A stretch of DNA of 64,000 nucleotides from Cellulomonas aerilata. Its GTDB lineage: Bacteria; Actinomycetota; Actinomycetes; Actinomycetales; Cellulomonadaceae. Both the position numbers and the translations under genes were made by a program. Shown in pieces: positions 8,373 through 16,999 of the stretch (its first letter is position 1; every line of letters begins with the position of its first letter). The DNA lies in NCBI RefSeq assembly GCF_007991755.1, contig NZ_BJYY01000022.1:82943-146942 (forward strand), read 5' to 3'. The notes under the pieces were generated by a model. It had not been told where the DNA came from. It was given only the letters and a program-made list of their open reading frames with translations, and did no database searches.

Positions 8373-9118
8373 GCGCCCGGGCGGCCGACCGGCCGTTCGA
8401 CGGCGTCCTGTTCGACATCGACGACACGCTCGTCGACACCCGCGGAGCCTTCGCGGCCGCGCTCGGCGTGGTCGCTGAGCGGTTTCTGCCGCACCTGCCC
8501 GCCGGGCGCCACCCCGAGCTGCTCACCCACTGGCGCGCCGACGCCGCCGGTCACTACTCGCGCTACACGCGCGGGGAGGTCGGCTACCGCGAGCAGCGCC
8601 TCGCGCGCGCGAACGCGATGCACGCGGCGTTCGGCGGCTCGATGCTCGACGACGACGGCTTCACCACCTGGGACGAGGTCTTCGAGGAGGCGTTCCGCAC
8701 GGCGTGGGAGCCGCACGACGACGCCGCCGCGGCGGTCGACGAGCTGCGCGGCCTCGGCGTGGCCGTCGGCGCGCTGTCGAACGCGTCGGTCGACTACCAG
8801 AGCCTGAAGCTGGAGCGCGTGGGTCTCGCCGAGACGGTGCCCATGCTCGTCGGGGTGGACACGCTCGGGTTCGGCAAGCCCGACGCGCGGGTGTTCGTCG
8901 AGGCCTGCCGGCGGCTCGGCACCGACCCGTCCCGGACCGCGTACGTGGGCGACGAGCTGGACGTCGACGCGGTCGCCGCGCGCGCCGCGGGGCTGACCGG
9001 CGTCTGGCTCGACCGGCCGGGGCCCCGGCGGGTGCCGGTGTCGGCCGCGGAGATCGCCACGTCCGGCGTGCTCGTGGTCAGCGGTCTGGCGGAGCTCCCC
9101 GGGGCGCTCGGGCTGTGA
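8369..9118 (+). CDS. HAD-superfamily hydrolase
   Basis: A 249-residue haloacid-dehalogenase-type phosphatase. Motif I is [11 protein letters not shown] (about residues 13-23) with both catalytic aspartates, motif II is GALSNAS, motif III includes the lysine in FGKPDARVF, and motif IV is [14 protein letters not shown] helical cap domain lies between motifs I and II, as in phosphoglycolate-phosphatase-like members. Its GTG overlaps the gltX stop by four bases, so it is translationally coupled to gltX, a common actinobacterial arrangement. Substrate unknown. Confidence 0.9.
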   Translation: MSARAADRPFDGVLFDIDDTLVDTRGAFAAALGVVAERFLPHLPAGRHPELLTHWRADAAGHYSRYTRGEVGYREQRLARANAMHAAFGGSMLDDDGFTTWDEVFEEAFRTAWEPHDDAAAAVDELRGLGVAVGALSNASVDYQSLKLERVGLAETVPMLVGVDTLGFGKPDARVFVEACRRLGTDPSRTAYVGDELDVDAVAARAAGLTGVWLDRPGPRRVPVSAAEIATSGVLVVSGLAELPGALGL

Positions 9119-9164
9119 GGTCCCGCGCGGGGGTCGCCGCCGGCCCCGGCGCCGGGGCTCGACC

Positions 9165-9178
9165 ATGACATCCGTCAT
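9165..9178. promoter_or_regulatory. palindrome ATGAC-N4-GTCAT, candidate response-regulator operator
   Basis: ATGACATCCGTCAT lies about 80 bases before an ABC transporter operon that ends with a NarL/DesR-type regulator gene. It has the size and symmetry of a site for a LuxR-type dimer. Assignment to that regulator is inference from position. Confidence 0.4.
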
Positions 9179-9257
9179 GCCCGACCCGTGCGGCCCTCAC
9201 CGGGACCGGTGACGGGCGCCACTGCCGCCCGGCGCCGACGGCCGGGAGCGTGGAGCC

Positions 9258-10316
9258 ATGGACCCCACCGACCACGTCATCACCGTCCGAGGCCTGCACC
9301 GCACCTACGGCGCCGGCCGTGACTCCTTCGACGCCGTCCGCGGCGTGGACCTGCACGTCCGGCCGGGCGAGCTGTTCGCCCTGCTGGGCACCAACGGCGC
9401 CGGCAAGACGTCACTCCTCGAGGTCGTCGAGGGACTCGCGCCGGCGACCCGCGGCGAGGTCCGCGTCTTCGGGCTGGACCCCTACCGGCAGCGCGCCCGG
9501 ATTCGCCCGCGCACCGGGATCATGCTGCAGGAGGCGGGCTTCCCGTCCGACCTGACGACGGCGGAGACCGCCCGCATGTGGGCGGGCACGCTCGGCGACC
9601 CGATGCCGGTCGCCGAGGCGCTGGAGCTGGTCGGGCTGCGCGGCCGCGCCGGCGTCCCGGTCGCGTCGCTGTCCGGCGGGGAGCGGCGCCGGCTCGACCT
9701 GGCGCTCGCGCTGCTCGGGCGTCCCGCGGTGCTGTTCCTCGACGAGCCGACCACGGGGCTGGACCCGCAGTCGCGCCGGGACGCCTGGGAGCTCGTGCGC
9801 CGCCTCCTCGACGAGGGCACGACCATCGTCCTGACGACGCACTACCTCGAGGAGGCCGAGCGGCTCGCCGACCGTCTCGCGATCATGCACGCCGGACGCG
9901 TCGTGCGGACCGGGACCGTCGCCGACATCGTCGCCGGGGAGCCCGCGCGCATCCGCTTCCGGACGACCGCCCCCGACCTGCGGGACGCCGCCCGGCTCGC
10001 CGCCCTGCCGGCGCTCGCCGCGCCGCCGCGGTCCGACGCCACGGGTGTCGAGCTCACCTCCACGGACCTCCAGGCGACCCTCACGCGTCTGCTCGTGCAG
10101 GCGGACGGCGCCGGTGCGGTCCTCACCGACCTGGACGCCAGCCCCGCCTCGCTGGAACGCGCGTTCCTGGCCGTCGCCGCCGGCGGCGCGGGCGGGGTCG
10201 GCGACGCCGCCGACCCCGGTGATGCCCACGCACCCGGTGGGTCCGACCGAACCCGCAGCACCCGCAGCGCCACCGGCCGCCGCCGGGGCGCCCCGCTCGA
10301 GAGGACCTCCCGATGA
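9258..10316 (+). CDS. ABC transporter ATP-binding protein
   Basis: A 352-residue ATPase of the drug/lantibiotic-type exporter class (CcmA/DrrA-like). Walker A is GTNGAGKTS at residues 44-52, the signature LSGGERRRLDLAL starts at 138, Walker B is VLFLDEPTTGLDP at 158-170, and the H-loop is TTHYLEEAERLADR. The final 50 residues are low-complexity (GGAGGVGDAADPGDAHAPGG). An ATGA overlap links it to the permease gene. With the sensor kinase and regulator downstream it forms a self-contained four-gene efflux or membrane-stress module; the substrate is unknown. Confidence 0.92.
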   Translation: MDPTDHVITVRGLHRTYGAGRDSFDAVRGVDLHVRPGELFALLGTNGAGKTSLLEVVEGLAPATRGEVRVFGLDPYRQRARIRPRTGIMLQEAGFPSDLTTAETARMWAGTLGDPMPVAEALELVGLRGRAGVPVASLSGGERRRLDLALALLGRPAVLFLDEPTTGLDPQSRRDAWELVRRLLDEGTTIVLTTHYLEEAERLADRLAIMHAGRVVRTGTVADIVAGEPARIRFRTTAPDLRDAARLAALPALAAPPRSDATGVELTSTDLQATLTRLLVQADGAGAVLTDLDASPASLERAFLAVAAGGAGGVGDAADPGDAHAPGGSDRTRSTRSATGRRRGAPLERTSR

Positions 10317-11149
10317 CCACGTCCACCACCGCCGCGATGCCCGCGGCCGCCCGGCCGGCTCCCGCCCGTCGGCCCGCACCCGCCCGGGTGTGGTCCCTGG
10401 CGCGGGCGGAGATCCTGCTGCTGGTCCGCAACCGGACTGCGCTGTTCAACGCGCTCGCGGTCGCCCCGGCGACCGTGGCGTTCCTGGCCTGGATCGGCGC
10501 GGGCTCGTTCCCCGGGGCCGGCGGGGGAGCCGAGGCGACCGCGACGTTCCTGCTGACCGTGCTGGCGGCGATCGCGCTGGTCTTCGTCGTCTACTACAAC
10601 CTCACCACGACCCTCGTCGCCCGCCGGGAGGAGCTCGTGCTCAAGCGCCTGCTCAGCGGCGAGGTGTCCGCCACCGAGATCGTCGCGGCGTGCGCGACGC
10701 CCGCGGTCGCCGTCGTCCTCGGCCAGCTCGTGCTGGGCGCGGTCGCCGTCGGCGTCTGGTTCACGGTGCCGGACGTCGCCGACCCGCTGTGGCTGCTCCT
10801 GGGGCTCGCGGGCGGCACCGTGGTGTTCGTGCTGCTGGCCGTCGTGAGCTCCGGCCTGACGCGGACCGTCGAGTCCGCCCAGCTGACCACGCTGCCGGTG
10901 ATCATGCTGACCATGGTCCTGTCGGGCTTCACCGTGCCGCTGGAGGCCCTGCCGGACGTCGTCGGCACGATCGCGTCGTGGACGCCGATGTACCCCGTCG
11001 TCGCCCTCGTCGAGGCGGGCCTCGGTGCCGGCCCGGCAGCGGGCGGGACCCTGACCGCCGTCGGGCAGCCCCTCCTGTGCCTGGCGCTCTGGACCGTCGC
11101 GGGCCTCGGGGGTGCACGCCGGTGGATGCGCTGGGAGCCCCGCCGCTGA
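10313..11149 (+). CDS. ABC-2-type transporter permease
   Basis: A 278-residue membrane protein with six predicted hydrophobic segments. It shows the ABC-2 pattern: a cytoplasmic N-terminus, ARAEILLLVRNRTALFNAL before the first helix, REELVLKRLLSGEVS in the coupling region, and MLSGFTVPLEALPDVVGTIASWTP-type sequence near the C-terminus. It pairs with the ATPase encoded immediately upstream. Its start overlaps the ATPase stop by four bases, so a fixed stoichiometry is likely. Confidence 0.92.
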   Translation: MTTSTTAAMPAAARPAPARRPAPARVWSLARAEILLLVRNRTALFNALAVAPATVAFLAWIGAGSFPGAGGGAEATATFLLTVLAAIALVFVVYYNLTTTLVARREELVLKRLLSGEVSATEIVAACATPAVAVVLGQLVLGAVAVGVWFTVPDVADPLWLLLGLAGGTVVFVLLAVVSSGLTRTVESAQLTTLPVIMLTMVLSGFTVPLEALPDVVGTIASWTPMYPVVALVEAGLGAGPAAGGTLTAVGQPLLCLALWTVAGLGGARRWMRWEPRR

Positions 11150-11248
11150 CCCGCACCGGCGGCACCGGCAGCACCGCCGGTGCCGCGGCACCGGCGCCCG
11201 ACGCCGGCGCACGCCCTCCCTGGCCCCGCTGCCTGGGAGGGTGAGCCC

Positions 11249-12643
11249 ATGACCGGCATGCTGACCGCCTGGCAGCGGCAGACCGACCCCGAGCGGGTCG
11301 ACATGTACACCCGCTGGACGATCTACCTGCTGCTGGCCAGCGCACCGCTGGTCGCCCTGTCCCTGACCTCCGGGCTCACCACCCGCGCCGCCGCGGTGTT
11401 CGTCACGCTCACGGTCGCGCAGACGGTCGCGGCGGTGGGTGTCGTCCGGGCGGCGCTGGTCCGGCTGGTGACCGGCGCGCCGCTGTCGCGCCCGTGGCTG
11501 GCCGCGCTCGCAGCCACGACCCTCGGCGCCCTGGGGGTCGCGGTCGCCGCCCTGCCGCTGACCGGCGACCTCGACCAGCCGGTCCGCTCGCTAGCCCTGC
11601 TCGTGACGCTCGCCCTGGCCCTGATGGCCGTGGCGCCCGTGCTGGGTGTGCGCACCCTGGGGCTGTGCGGCGTCGGCGTCGGCGTCGTGGTCGCGGTCAC
11701 CGAGGTCGCGGCCGGTCGGGAGGGCGCCTGGGTCGTCGGCGTGCTGTGCGTCCTGGTCGTGTGGGGGATGGCGGTCAGCTTCCGGATCTCGGGCTGGATG
11801 CTCGCGGTCGTGTGGGAGCAGGAGCGCTCGCGGACCGTGCACGCCCGGCTCGCGGTGGCGGAGGAGCGCCTGCGCTTCTCCCGTGACCTGCACGACGTCG
11901 TCGGCCGCACGCTGTCCGCCATCGCGGTGAAGAGCGAGCTCGCCGCCGAGCTGGCACGGCGCGGGCAGGACGGCGCCGTCGAGCAGATGGCCGAGGTCCG
12001 CGACCTCGCGCAGGAGTCGCTGCGGGAGGTCCGCGGGGTCGTCTCCGGTCTGCGGACGGCCGACCTCGCCGCCGAGCTCACCGGGGCACGGTCCGTGCTG
12101 CGCTCCGCCGGGATCGACACGCGCGTCGTGGGGGAGGGCACGGCGCTGCCCGACGACGTCCAGCGCGCCCTGGCCTGGGTGGTGCGCGAGGCGGTCACGA
12201 ACGTCGTCCGGCACGCGCACGCCCGGCGCTGCACCATCGACCTCGACGTGATCGGCACCGGCGCACCCAGCAGCGCCGGCAGGCACGGCCGGCACGACCG
12301 CGCGGTCGCCGTCCTCACCATCACCAACGACGGGCTGACGGACGACGGCGGCACGGGTGAGGGCGGCACGGGCGAGGGCGGCACGGGCGAGGGCGGCACG
12401 GGCGGTGGCACGACCAACGGCCTCTCGGGGGAGGGCCGCACCGCCGACGGTGGCACCGGCGACGGCCTCGTCAGCGACGGCGTCGCCGCCGTCCGGCCGG
12501 GCACCACCGGCTCCGGCCTGGTCGGTCTCACCGAGCGGCTGGCGGAGGTCGGCGGCTCCCTGACCGCCACCGCCGACGGCGACCGGTTCACCCTGCGCGC
12601 CACCGTCCCGCTGCCGGCGGCTGACAGCATGGCCGCACGATGA
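11249..12643 (+). CDS. sensor histidine kinase, DesK/NarX-type (HisKA_3)
   Basis: The 464-residue protein has about five to six transmembrane helices (residues 22-190), then RFSRDLHDVVGRTLSA with phospho-accepting His215, as in the HisKA_3 subfamily. The N box is EAVTNVVRHAHAR and the G1-like box is ITNDG. Between ITNDG and the G2 box (GTTGSGLVGLTERL), the ATP lid is expanded by about 55 Gly/Thr/Asp-rich residues built on GEGGT repeats. ATG 11249 follows GGGAGG at good spacing. It overlaps the regulator gene by ATGA. The signal is unknown; homologous modules sense membrane state or antimicrobials. Confidence 0.92.
   Translation: MTGMLTAWQRQTDPERVDMYTRWTIYLLLASAPLVALSLTSGLTTRAAAVFVTLTVAQTVAAVGVVRAALVRLVTGAPLSRPWLAALAATTLGALGVAVAALPLTGDLDQPVRSLALLVTLALALMAVAPVLGVRTLGLCGVGVGVVVAVTEVAAGREGAWVVGVLCVLVVWGMAVSFRISGWMLAVVWEQERSRTVHARLAVAEERLRFSRDLHDVVGRTLSAIAVKSELAAELARRGQDGAVEQMAEVRDLAQESLREVRGVVSGLRTADLAAELTGARSVLRSAGIDTRVVGEGTALPDDVQRALAWVVREAVTNVVRHAHARRCTIDLDVIGTGAPSSAGRHGRHDRAVAVLTITNDGLTDDGGTGEGGTGEGGTGEGGTGGGTTNGLSGEGRTADGGTGDGLVSDGVAAVRPGTTGSGLVGLTERLAEVGGSLTATADGDRFTLRATVPLPAADSMAAR
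12347..12414 (+). repeat. 15-base in-frame tandem repeat in the kinase ATP lid
   Basis: Roughly four copies of a GAGGGCGGCACGGGC-type unit encode GEGGT repeats. The 15-base period keeps the frame, so copy number can change without breaking the kinase. Confidence 0.85.
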
Positions 12644-13245
12644 TCCGCATCCTGCTCGCCGACGACGAGACCCTCATCCGCGACGCCCTGGCCGGACTGC
12701 TCGGGCTCGAGGACGACCTGGAGGTGGTCGCCACGGCGGCGTCCGGGACGGAGGCGGTGGACGCCGGCCGCCGGCACCGGCCGGACGTCGCAGTCCTGGA
12801 CCTGCAGATGCCCGGGCTGGACGGCATCGCCGCCGCGCAGCGGCTCTCGGCCGAGGTGCCCGGCTGCCGGACCGTCATCGTGACCAGCCACGGGCGGCCC
12901 GGGCACCTCAAGCGCGCCCTCACGGCGGGGGTCGCGGGGTTCCTGCCGAAGACCGTGTCCGCACGCGTGCTCGCCGACGTCGTCCGGCAGGTGCACGCCG
13001 GCGGCCGGTACGTCGACCCCGAGCTCGCCGCGGAGGCGATCAGCGCGGGGGAGTCACCCCTGACGCCGCGCGAGGCCGACGTGCTCGAGCTCGCCGCCGG
13101 CGGCGCCGGCGTGGAGGAGATCGCCCAGCGCGCGCACCTGAGCCCCGGCACGGTGCGCAACTACCTGTCGGCGGCGGTCACCAAGCTCGGTGCGGCGAAC
13201 CGGCACGAGGCCGTCCACGTGGCCCGCCGGCACGGCTGGATCTGA
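12640..13245 (+). CDS. response regulator, NarL/LuxR family (DesR-like)
   Basis: A 201-residue two-domain regulator. The receiver has acidic pair ADDE, phospho-acceptor Asp54 in AVLDLQMPG, conserved T/S in VIVTSHG and Lys in GFLPKTV. The C-terminal LuxR helix-turn-helix (residues about 135-195) includes LTPREADVLELAAGGAGVEE and HLSPGTVRNYLSAAVTKLGA. It is translationally coupled to the kinase and probably controls the upstream ABC genes. The palindrome at 9165-9178 is a candidate target. Confidence 0.93.
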   Translation: MIRILLADDETLIRDALAGLLGLEDDLEVVATAASGTEAVDAGRRHRPDVAVLDLQMPGLDGIAAAQRLSAEVPGCRTVIVTSHGRPGHLKRALTAGVAGFLPKTVSARVLADVVRQVHAGGRYVDPELAAEAISAGESPLTPREADVLELAAGGAGVEEIAQRAHLSPGTVRNYLSAAVTKLGAANRHEAVHVARRHGWI

Positions 13246-13310
13246 CGCCGCACGACGGCTGTCACGGCGGGTGCCCTTCGTCACGTTCCGCCGCCCGAGC
13301 GCCACGAGGT

Positions 13311-13340
13311 TTGGTCCGTGCCGCCCGGCTCGGGTAACGT
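13311..13340 (+). promoter_or_regulatory. promoter TTGGTC-N18-TAACGT for tRNA-Gln
   Basis: TTGGTC (13311-13316) and TAACGT (13335-13340) are separated by 18 bases and lie about 78 bases before the mature tRNA-Gln 5' end. This is a sigma70-like promoter by sequence. Confidence 0.5.
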
Positions 13341-13417
13341 CTCTCCCCGGTACGAAGTCCACCGCACCTCGACGGGTCCTCACGGGCACGGCGGGCGCAC
13401 CGGACGGGTTACCCCCA

Positions 13418-13489
13418 TGGGGTATGGTGTAATTGGCAACACAACGGTTTCTGGTACCGTCATTCTAGGTTCGAGTCCTGGTACCCCAG
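13418..13489 (+). tRNA. tRNA-Gln (CTG anticodon)
   Basis: The cloverleaf folds with acceptor TGGGGTA/TACCCCA, a D arm starting TGGTGTAATTGG, anticodon stem ACGGT/ACCGT around loop TTCTGGT, and T arm TGGTTCGAGTCC-like sequence. Loop positions 34-36 read CTG, decoding CAG. CCA is not encoded. The U1-A72 pair is typical of bacterial tRNA-Gln. Confidence 0.95.
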
Positions 13490-13598
13490 CGCGAGGCAGT
13501 GCCAGTACGTGCCGGTCTCCGGCCCGGACATCCGGTACAGTCTCCACCCGTGGTTCCCCGCGAGATCGGCTCCGGCCCTTCTCGCGGATTGCTGCAAG

Positions 13599-13671
13599 GC
13601 CCCCGTTGTGTAGCGGCCTAGCACGCCGCCCTCTCACGGCGGTAGCGCCGGTTCGAATCCGGTCGGGGGTA
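13599..13671 (+). tRNA. tRNA-Glu (CTC anticodon)
   Basis: Acceptor GCCCCCG pairs with CGGGGGT (G1-U72 wobble, as in other actinobacterial tRNA-Glu) with discriminator A. Anticodon stem CCGCC/GGCGG encloses CTCTCAC, giving anticodon CTC for GAG. The T loop TTCGAAT is canonical. CCA is not encoded. It probably shares a transcript with tRNA-Gln, about 110 bases upstream. Confidence 0.95.
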
Positions 13672-13675
13672 CGCA

Positions 13676-13709
13676 CGAAGGCCCGGTCACCTCGGTGGCC
13701 GGGCCTTCG
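13676..13709 (+). terminator. hairpin terminator after the tRNA genes
   Basis: CGAAGGCCCGGTCAC pairs with GTGGCCGGGCCTTCG (15 base pairs, one G-T wobble) around a four-base loop, directly after tRNA-Glu. There is no long T tract, as is common in high-GC genomes. Confidence 0.75.
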
Positions 13710-13731
13710 CCGTTCCTGCGGTCCGCCGCCG

Positions 13732-13886
13732 CCGAGTGCGACGTGCTGGTCGGTCCGTCGCTGCGTCTGCGGACGTGACCGCGCCCGGGCGGGCCGAGTG
13801 CGACGTCCCGGACCGTCCGTCGCCGCCGAGTGCGACGTGCTGGACCCTTCTGGGTGACCGAAAGGTCCAGGACGTCGCACTCGACG
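13732..13886. repeat. dispersed CCGAGTGCGACGT repeat cluster (three direct, one inverted)
   Basis: The 13-base core CCGAGTGCGACGT occurs at 13732-13744, 13794-13806 and 13826-13838. An inverted near-copy lies at 13872-13884. The last two form a hairpin of 23-base arms (13824-13846 with 13864-13886, 21 matches). A further inverted pair occurs after leuD. I found no other copy in the window. Confidence 0.85.
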
Positions 13887-13978
13887 CAGGGGGCAGGGCG
13901 CGGGGGGCCGGGGTAGCGGAGGGCGGAGGGTGTGGAGGGCGGACGGGTGCGGGTCGCGGGACGCGGTACGGGCGTGGC

Positions 13979-14698
13979 CTACTCGCCGGTGCGGCGCAGG
14001 ACCTCGGTGAGGCGGTTCGCGGCGGCCACCACGGCGCCGGCGTGCAGGCGGCCGGGCTGGCGGCTGAGCCGCTCCACCGGACCGGAGATCGACACCGCGG
14101 CGACCACGCGGCCGGACGGCCCCCGCACCGGGGCGGACACCGAGGCGACGCCGGCCTCGCGCTCGGACACCGACTGCGCCCATCCACGGCGCCGGACGCC
14201 GGAGAGGATCGTCGCGGTGAACTTCGCTCCCTGCAGCCCGCGGTGCAGCCGGTCCGGCTCCTCCCACGCGAGCAGGATCTGGGCGGCCGACCCGGCCTGC
14301 ATGGACAGCGACGCGCCGACCGGGATGGAGTCGCGCAGGCCGATCGGCCGTTCGGCGGCCGCCACGCAGATGCGCTGGTCGCCCTGCCGCCGGTACAGCT
14401 GGGCGCTCTCGCCGGTGTGGTCGCGCAGCGCGGTGAGCACCGGACCGGCGGCGGCCAGCAGCCGGTCCTCGCCCGCGGCGGTCGCGAGCTCGGAGAGCCG
14501 CGGACCGAGCACGAATCTTCCCTGCATGTCGCGGGTCACCAGCCGATGGTGCTCGAGGGCGACGGCGAGCCGGTGTGCGGTGGGTCGGGCGAGGTGGGTG
14601 GCGGCGACGAGCTGGGCGAGCGTCGCCGGGCCGGCCTCGAGGGCACTGAGTACCGACGCGGCCTTGTCCAGGACGCCGACTCCGCTAGAGTTGTCCAT
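13979..14698 (-). CDS. IclR-family regulator divergent from leuCD (NdgR/LtbR type)
   Basis: The 239-residue protein has an N-terminal winged helix (residues about 8-65: VLDKAASVLSALEAGPATLAQL, then ARPTAHRLAVALEHHRLV). A C-terminal IclR effector domain follows, containing LRDSIPVGASLSMQAGSAAQ and VSAPVRGPSGRVVAAVSISGP. A single IclR gene divergent from leuC is the hallmark of NdgR (Streptomyces) and LtbR (Corynebacterium), which control leuCD and other amino-acid genes. The shared intergenic region has two perfect small palindromes. ATG 14698 is the clear start, right before the domain. Confidence 0.92.
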   Translation of the reverse strand: MDNSSGVGVLDKAASVLSALEAGPATLAQLVAATHLARPTAHRLAVALEHHRLVTRDMQGRFVLGPRLSELATAAGEDRLLAAAGPVLTALRDHTGESAQLYRRQGDQRICVAAAERPIGLRDSIPVGASLSMQAGSAAQILLAWEEPDRLHRGLQGAKFTATILSGVRRRGWAQSVSEREAGVASVSAPVRGPSGRVVAAVSISGPVERLSRQPGRLHAGAVVAAANRLTEVLRRTGE

Positions 14699-14731
14699 AG
14701 GACGATATTGGCGTCTCGATGCGTGAGACGC
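14693..14731. promoter_or_regulatory. paired palindromes in the iclR-leuC intergenic region
   Basis: GTCC-ATA-GGAC (14693-14703) overlaps the iclR start codon. GCGTCTC-N7-GAGACGC (14711-14731) follows, with GATATT between them as a possible -10. They are candidate binding sites for the IclR regulator. I saw no leucine-rich leader peptide before leuC. Confidence 0.45.
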
Positions 14732-14805
14732 AAGTAGCAGGACGAAAGACGGCAGGACGGAGCCCCGGGACCACCCCGGGGACGCACACGAAGGGACACC
14801 ACGAC

Positions 14806-16245
14806 ATGGCCGGCACGCTGGCGGAGAAGGTCTGGGACGCGCACATCGTGCGCCGCGGCAGCGACGGCGCGCCGGACCTGCTCTACATCGACCTGCACCT
14901 GGTCCACGAGGTGACCAGCCCGCAGGCCTTCGAGGGGCTGCGTCTCGCCGGTCGTCCGGTCCGCCGCCCGGACCTGACGATCGCCACCGAGGACCACAAC
15001 ACCCCGACGCTCGACATCGACCGGCCGATCGCCGACACGACCAGCCGCACGCAGATCCAGACGCTGCGCAACAACGCGGTGGAGTTCGGCATCCGCCTGC
15101 ACTCCCTGGGCGACGCGGACCAGGGCATCGTGCACGTCGTCGGGCCGCAGCTCGGCCTGACGATGCCGGGCCTGACGGTGGTCTGCGGCGACTCGCACAC
15201 CTCCACGCACGGGGCGTTCGGCGCGCTGGCGTTCGGCATCGGCACCAGCGAGGTCGAGCACGTGCTGGCGACCCAGACGCTGCCGCTCAACCCGTTCAAG
15301 ACGATGGCCATCACCGTCGACGGGCAGCTCAAGCCGGGGACGACCGCCAAGGACATCATCCTGGCGGTCATCGCCAAGATCGGGACCGGCGGCGGTCAGG
15401 GCTACGTGCTGGAGTACCGCGGCGAGGCGATCCGCTCGCTGTCGATGGAGGCGCGGATGACCATCTGCAACATGTCCATCGAGGCCGGCGCACGCGCCGG
15501 GATGATCGCCCCGGACGAGACGACGTTCGAGTACCTGCAGGGCCGCCCGCACGCGCCCGAGGGTGCCGACTGGGACGCCGCCGTCGCCTACTGGAGCACG
15601 CTGAGGAGCGACGACGACGCCGTCTTCGACGCCGAGGTCGTGCTCGACGCCGACGACCTCGAGCCGTTCGTCACCTGGGGGACCAACCCCGGCCAGGGGC
15701 TCCCGCTGTCCGCCACGGTCCCGGTGCCCGACCAGATCGCCGACGCCGGCGACCGCCAGGCCGCCGAGCGCGCCATCGAGTACATGGGCCTGACCCCGGG
15801 CATGCCGCTGCGCGACATCGCCGTCGACACCGTCTTCATCGGCTCGTGCACCAACGGGCGCATCGAGGACCTGCGGTCGGTCGCGGAGGTGATCAAGGGC
15901 AAGCACCGGGCCGAGTCGCTGCGGGTCCTGGTCGTCCCGGGGTCCGCCCGGGTGCGCCTGCAGGCCGAGGCCGAGGGGCTCGACAAGGTCTTCCTGGACT
16001 TCGGCGCCGAGTGGCGCAACGCCGGCTGCTCCATGTGCCTGGGCATGAACCCCGACCAGCTGGCCCCGGGCGAGCGCAGCGCGTCGACCTCCAACCGCAA
16101 CTTCGAGGGCCGCCAGGGCAAGGGCGGTCGCACGCACCTGGTGTCCCCGCTGGTCGCGGCCGCCACCGCCATCCGCGGCACCCTGTCGTCGGTCGCGGAC
16201 CTGGGCCCGGACGCCGTCCGCGAGCCCGAGCCCGTCCACGCCTGA
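14806..16245 (+). CDS. leuC: 3-isopropylmalate dehydratase large subunit
   Basis: Large subunit of isopropylmalate isomerase, which with LeuD interconverts 2- and 3-isopropylmalate in leucine synthesis. The 4Fe-4S ligands are Cys348 (FIGSCTNGR) and Cys408/Cys411 ([11 protein letters not shown]). Aconitase-type segments [22 protein letters not shown] and [10 protein letters not shown] are all present. Length (479 residues) is standard. ATG 14806 follows a GAAGGGA ribosome-binding site and starts [13 protein letters not shown]; the frame is open further upstream but noncoding in character. leuD follows after 40 bases. Confidence 0.97.
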   Translation: MAGTLAEKVWDAHIVRRGSDGAPDLLYIDLHLVHEVTSPQAFEGLRLAGRPVRRPDLTIATEDHNTPTLDIDRPIADTTSRTQIQTLRNNAVEFGIRLHSLGDADQGIVHVVGPQLGLTMPGLTVVCGDSHTSTHGAFGALAFGIGTSEVEHVLATQTLPLNPFKTMAITVDGQLKPGTTAKDIILAVIAKIGTGGGQGYVLEYRGEAIRSLSMEARMTICNMSIEAGARAGMIAPDETTFEYLQGRPHAPEGADWDAAVAYWSTLRSDDDAVFDAEVVLDADDLEPFVTWGTNPGQGLPLSATVPVPDQIADAGDRQAAERAIEYMGLTPGMPLRDIAVDTVFIGSCTNGRIEDLRSVAEVIKGKHRAESLRVLVVPGSARVRLQAEAEGLDKVFLDFGAEWRNAGCSMCLGMNPDQLAPGERSASTSNRNFEGRQGKGGRTHLVSPLVAAATAIRGTLSSVADLGPDAVREPEPVHA

Positions 16246-16285
16246 GCCCGCACCAGCACCCAGACCCCCAGACCGGAGCGCCCCC

Positions 16286-16969
16286 ATGGAGAAGTTCGCC
16301 CAGCACACCGGGGTCGGCGTGCCGCTGCGACGCAGCAACGTCGACACCGACCAGATCATCCCGGCCGTCTACCTCAAGCGGGTCACCCGGACCGGCTTCG
16401 AGGACGCGCTGTTCGCCGCCTGGCGCGGGGACCCCGGGTTCGTCCTCAACCAGCCCGCCTACGCGACCGGCTCGGTCCTGGTCGCCGGCCCCGACTTCGG
16501 CACCGGCTCGTCCCGCGAGCACGCCGTGTGGGCGCTGAAGGACTACGGCTTCCGCGTCGTGCTGTCCCCCCGTTTCGCCGACATCTTCCGCGGCAACTCC
16601 GGCAAGCAGGGCCTGCTGGCCGCCGTCGTCGCCCCGGAGGACATCGAGCTCATCTGGAAGGTGCTGGAGACCCGCCCCGGCACCGAGATCACGGTGGACC
16701 TGGTCTCGCGGACGGTCGTGTGCGACGACGTCGTCGTGCCGTTCCAGGTGGACGACTACACCCGGTGGCGCCTCATGGAGGGCCTGGACGACATCGGCCT
16801 GACCCTCAACCACGAGGCCGAGATCGTCGAGTTCGAGGCGTCGCGCGAGCCGTGGCGGCCCAGGACCCTGCCCGCCAAGCACCTGCCGCCGGTCGAGATC
16901 GAGGCCGCCCGTCCCGTGCCGGTGTCGATCGGCTCGCCGACCGGCCAGGGCACCGTCCCGCTGGCCTGA
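16286..16969 (+). CDS. leuD: 3-isopropylmalate dehydratase small subunit
   Basis: The 227-residue partner of LeuC carries the swivelling aconitase domain. [31 protein letters not shown] (the substrate-contacting loop) and [15 protein letters not shown] are diagnostic. The C-terminal 20 or so residues are Pro/Ala-rich. It forms an operon with leuC. Transcription probably ends at the strong inverted repeat at 17000-17062. Confidence 0.97.
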   Translation: MEKFAQHTGVGVPLRRSNVDTDQIIPAVYLKRVTRTGFEDALFAAWRGDPGFVLNQPAYATGSVLVAGPDFGTGSSREHAVWALKDYGFRVVLSPRFADIFRGNSGKQGLLAAVVAPEDIELIWKVLETRPGTEITVDLVSRTVVCDDVVVPFQVDDYTRWRLMEGLDDIGLTLNHEAEIVEFEASREPWRPRTLPAKHLPPVEIEAARPVPVSIGSPTGQGTVPLA

Positions 16970-16999
16970 CCCCCCACCACTCCCACCGCCCGATCCCAC

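Noticed and set aside
3951..9118. Very long open frames on both strands (over 1,300 and 1,700 codons) across the methyltransferase to HAD region
   Set aside because: They are Arg/Pro-rich shadows of real genes in GC-rich DNA. Each real gene is recognised in another frame; only the last 250 codons of the plus frame (the HAD protein) are genuine.
9142..9157. GCCCCGGCGCCGGGGC as a terminator after the HAD gene
   Set aside because: It is a loop-free palindrome with at most a five-base-pair stem, and such strings are expected by chance at this GC content.
14719..14805. Leucine leader peptide for attenuation of leuCD
   Set aside because: Short frames before leuC contain no run of leucine codons and no terminator/antiterminator pair is evident.
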